Source of the DNA: Epiperipatus broadwayi
Lineage: Eukaryota > Onychophora > Udeonychophora > Euonychophora > Peripatidae
Reading direction: 5' to 3'
DNA: 64,000 nt
Assembly (NCBI GenBank): GCA_028023455.1
Contig: JAQFVV010006428.1
Coordinates: 1,223,501-1,287,500 of the forward strand
Numbering within the stretch: the first letter of the stretch is position 1; each line of letters starts with the position of its first letter. Shown piece by piece: positions 61,370 through 64,000 of the stretch. Both the position numbers and the translations under genes were made by a program. The notes under the pieces were generated by a model. The model did no database searches. It was not told the DNA's origin and was given only the letters and a program-made list of their open reading frames with translations.

Positions 61370-62940
61370 GTAAGCATACTGTAATTATTTTATTATTACA
61401 AGTAATAGATATACTAAATTAGATCTTATAAATGAATTAATTTGATGATAAATGTGTAAATATGACAAATATTGAAGATGAGTAAATGTAGTTGCAATGA
61501 AATGTTTGTATATTTTAGTTTAAGTCATTATTAATTAAAAAGAAATGTTATATGAAGTGCAATCAGAAATACAATAGTCTTATTCAATTATAGAGTCTGT
61601 AATAGTATTATATTTTATACTGTTACAAATTAGAGTAATTTGCTTTAATTATATTTAAAGTTCATTACTGTGGATTATAAATTCAGTTCGAATATTAAAT
61701 TTGAACATTAATATTTGATAATAATACATCTAACAATCTTTCACATGCTTTGACAATTAGAGCCTAAAGTTTTAACAAATTAGCTTTATTAAACTGAAGA
61801 GTAATTGGATATCATTTGTCAATTGTTTTTGATTAAGTATCAAATAGAAATCTATGGTTTAGTTTATGTATTGTTATGATTGGATATTGAAAATCTTAAT
61901 GTTATTTAATAGGATGCTTTTATTTTATAATGTATCAAGTTGGTGAAAATGAAAATATTCATTAGGTTAATTGATTTTGTATTATTATTAAGTATTTAAT
62001 CTTATTATAACTAAGTTAATAGAGTATATTCATATTAGTGGAATAGTAAGATTGAGTTGGCAATTGAGTTATATATTTTGTTAGATATCATTGATATTGT
62101 AAAATTGCATGGATATATTATTTCATACATCTATGAATTATTTCAGTTAAATAGAAATAGAAATAAGATTTGACTTTTGGTTGAAATTCATATTATTATA
62201 AACAGTATGTTGTTTTATGAGGAATATTAAAGTGTATCTGTAATTCTTTGTCATTATTTTCATTCTATTATAAGGGATCTATATAATAGGCATATAGTGT
62301 TAGTTATATAATAGCAATGTTCAGTTTTATTGCTTTATTGCAAATAATGTTTATATTTTAGGGTAGTTTGAAATAATGATATTGCTTGTTTTCTCTTCAT
62401 TCTAAATGTTACTGAAATCTATGAGGTTACAACAAAGTTTATTATCATTGTTTTATTGATTTATGTGTTAGATTGTTATTCATTAATTGATAGTCATTTT
62501 AGTTTAGTTTATTATTTTCATTATTCTGTTACAAATGATGCTACTATTCACAGCCACAATAAACTAGGATTCATCTTCTTTGGTTTATATTTTTACCCTC
62601 TTACAAATAGTGATCAATAATTAGACTATGACTCAGGATTCAGTATGGTACATAATTTTATTCTGTTATAAATGATATTCAACTTTAAAGTATATTTTAT
62701 TTCAGTTGCAAATGGAGACCAATGATTGGGTTATATTTTCATTCACATTATATTAAAGATTTCATTTCCTATGGTCATTATATTTCTTCAGTTATAAATG
62801 ATTCCCACATCTGTCAAGCAATAAAATAAGAGCATGCCCTCGTTTTTATTCCGTTATGAATAACATCACAATTCATGGGCATTATCAAACCAGGACAATT
62901 CTTTCATAATCCACATATATATTCTGTTAATATATATATA
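61370..62940. repeat. Degenerate tandem-like tract
   Basis: Variants of TTTTATTCTGTTATAAATGA followed by A/T-rich sequence with GTTATAA/TTACAAAT words recur at intervals of about 60-70 bases or multiples (for example 61615, 62520, 62590, 62655, 62700, 62790, 62850). This suggests an ancient, highly diverged satellite-like array. The unit cannot be fixed by eye. Confidence 0.4.
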
Positions 62941-64000
62941 TATAATACCGCCTGTATATTGCTAATTGAAAATTTAATTATAAAATGTCAATCACTCAAT
63001 TCAAACCTATTGTTTTCCGCAATACTACCTTCTGAATTAATATAAATTCTGCATTCAACAGCAACTTCTTGATTGTACTCTGCATAGATTTTATGTATAT
63101 TAAAAATACAGATTATTCAAACAAAAAGTATTTGATTTAAATTGGCAATGATCTTAAATTGCTCATAAACTAACACGTTTCATTCACTTATATATGAATA
63201 GTCTAATATATAAGTCATTTTAAACTTTGCAATCTCCTAAATGTAAATATATAAGAAATAGACCGTCTATATCACCAATTCTAAAATGTCAATCACATTC
63301 CTCATACACCATGTTTTTCCAGTAATGTTACCTTTTGAGTAAATAGAAAGTCTGCTTTTAATAATTTTACCAAAAGACCTTCAGCTAGCATTATGTACTG
63401 GATCTAATTCTTACATATTTAAGTTTAGAAGATTGGAATGTTTAAAATGATTAATGTAATATTAATATTTCATTGTATACATGAATTTACATGTTTGTTT
63501 ATTAGGAATTTAAAAACATTTCTAATTTAAATTTCATGCTTCTTGCTTGAATAAAGTTGTATTTCAGTGTACATAAGCACTTGATTAAAGATTATTTTTT
63601 ATTTGTGGTGTTAAAAGCAGATTTTTGTGTTTTCACAAGAGAGGAATGTTGAAAAAATATATCATTTGAAGAGTCATTATATATATATATGATAAACAAA
63701 ACAAGTTATAAATTTCGTATCTTGCTCTTAGCTTGCATTTTATGATCACTAGATGGAGCTTTATCAATAACTCCTTACAAGCTGTGTTTACATAAATGCT
63801 AAGAGAGATAGTATTTAATATCTCTTTCATTATCTCCAACCTCCAGACCATGGTTTCAAGCTAATTGGCTCACCTCAGTGGAGGGCAGGGAGAGTAGAAA
63901 CTAGATCTAAATACTAACTCTACAATCAGCATTTATGAAACATGTTTCTATCACTTTGAAAGCATGAATTTTTCAGATATGTAAATATCTTCAAATCCAG
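62940..64000. other. AT-rich sequence to window end, no gene
   Basis: AATGTCAATCAC with a following TTTTTCC and AATA/TTACC block occurs at about 62985 and 63285, hinting at another diverged duplication. The stretch near 63700-63900 is less AT-rich. No exon of the second prolyl 4-hydroxylase gene was recognised here. Confidence 0.4.

Overview
The window is strongly AT-rich, non-coding-dominated nuclear DNA of an animal. There are no operons or bacterial-type genes. Coding sequence occurs as short exons with GT/AG borders, separated by introns of up to about 12 kb, and almost everything else is transposon debris, inverted repeats and microsatellites. A repeated collagen prolyl 4-hydroxylase gene, long introns and the mix of Penelope, RTE, CR1/Jockey-like, piggyBac and hAT relics suggest an invertebrate. 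An arthropod is my best guess, but the species is not resolved.

The one clear gene body lies on the + strand from before base 1 to 28748. Six exons (694-796, 13054-13107, 13422-13484, 13586-13654, 25062-25158, 28663-28748) encode the C-terminal catalytic half of a prolyl 4-hydroxylase alpha subunit, ending at a stop codon with an AATAAA signal about 90 bases downstream. A second gene of the same family starts on the same strand at 44368. Only its first exon (signal peptide plus start of the N-terminal dimerisation region) was found, so the rest probably lies beyond the window or was missed. The two make a tandem pair. In the first gene the second iron-binding histidine position is asparagine, so it may be a non-catalytic family member.

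Layout: 1-13 kb is the first large intron, holding a degraded LTR retrotransposon (1111-6139), foldback elements with tRNA-like ends, a tRNA-Gly-derived SINE and a piggyBac-type MITE. 13.7-25 kb is the next large intron, with a 5'-truncated LINE, a Penelope-like remnant, a GC-rich minisatellite island and two SINE copies. 25.4-28.7 kb holds an hAT relic and the last exon. 29-44 kb is intergenic, with a long reverse-strand LINE relic, a Tc1/mariner-like MITE and two strikingly G-poor tracts. 44-64 kb, starting with exon 1 of the second gene, has large foldback elements, an RTE-type relic, a cluster of LINE fragments punctuated by TAA/TTA arrays, a near-perfect 430-base palindrome, two more piggyBac-type MITEs, and a SINE with a G-run tail inserted in one copy of a tandem duplication.

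All family assignments come from reading motifs and repeat structure by eye. No database search or alignment was run, and most element edges are approximate unless a target-site duplication is quoted.
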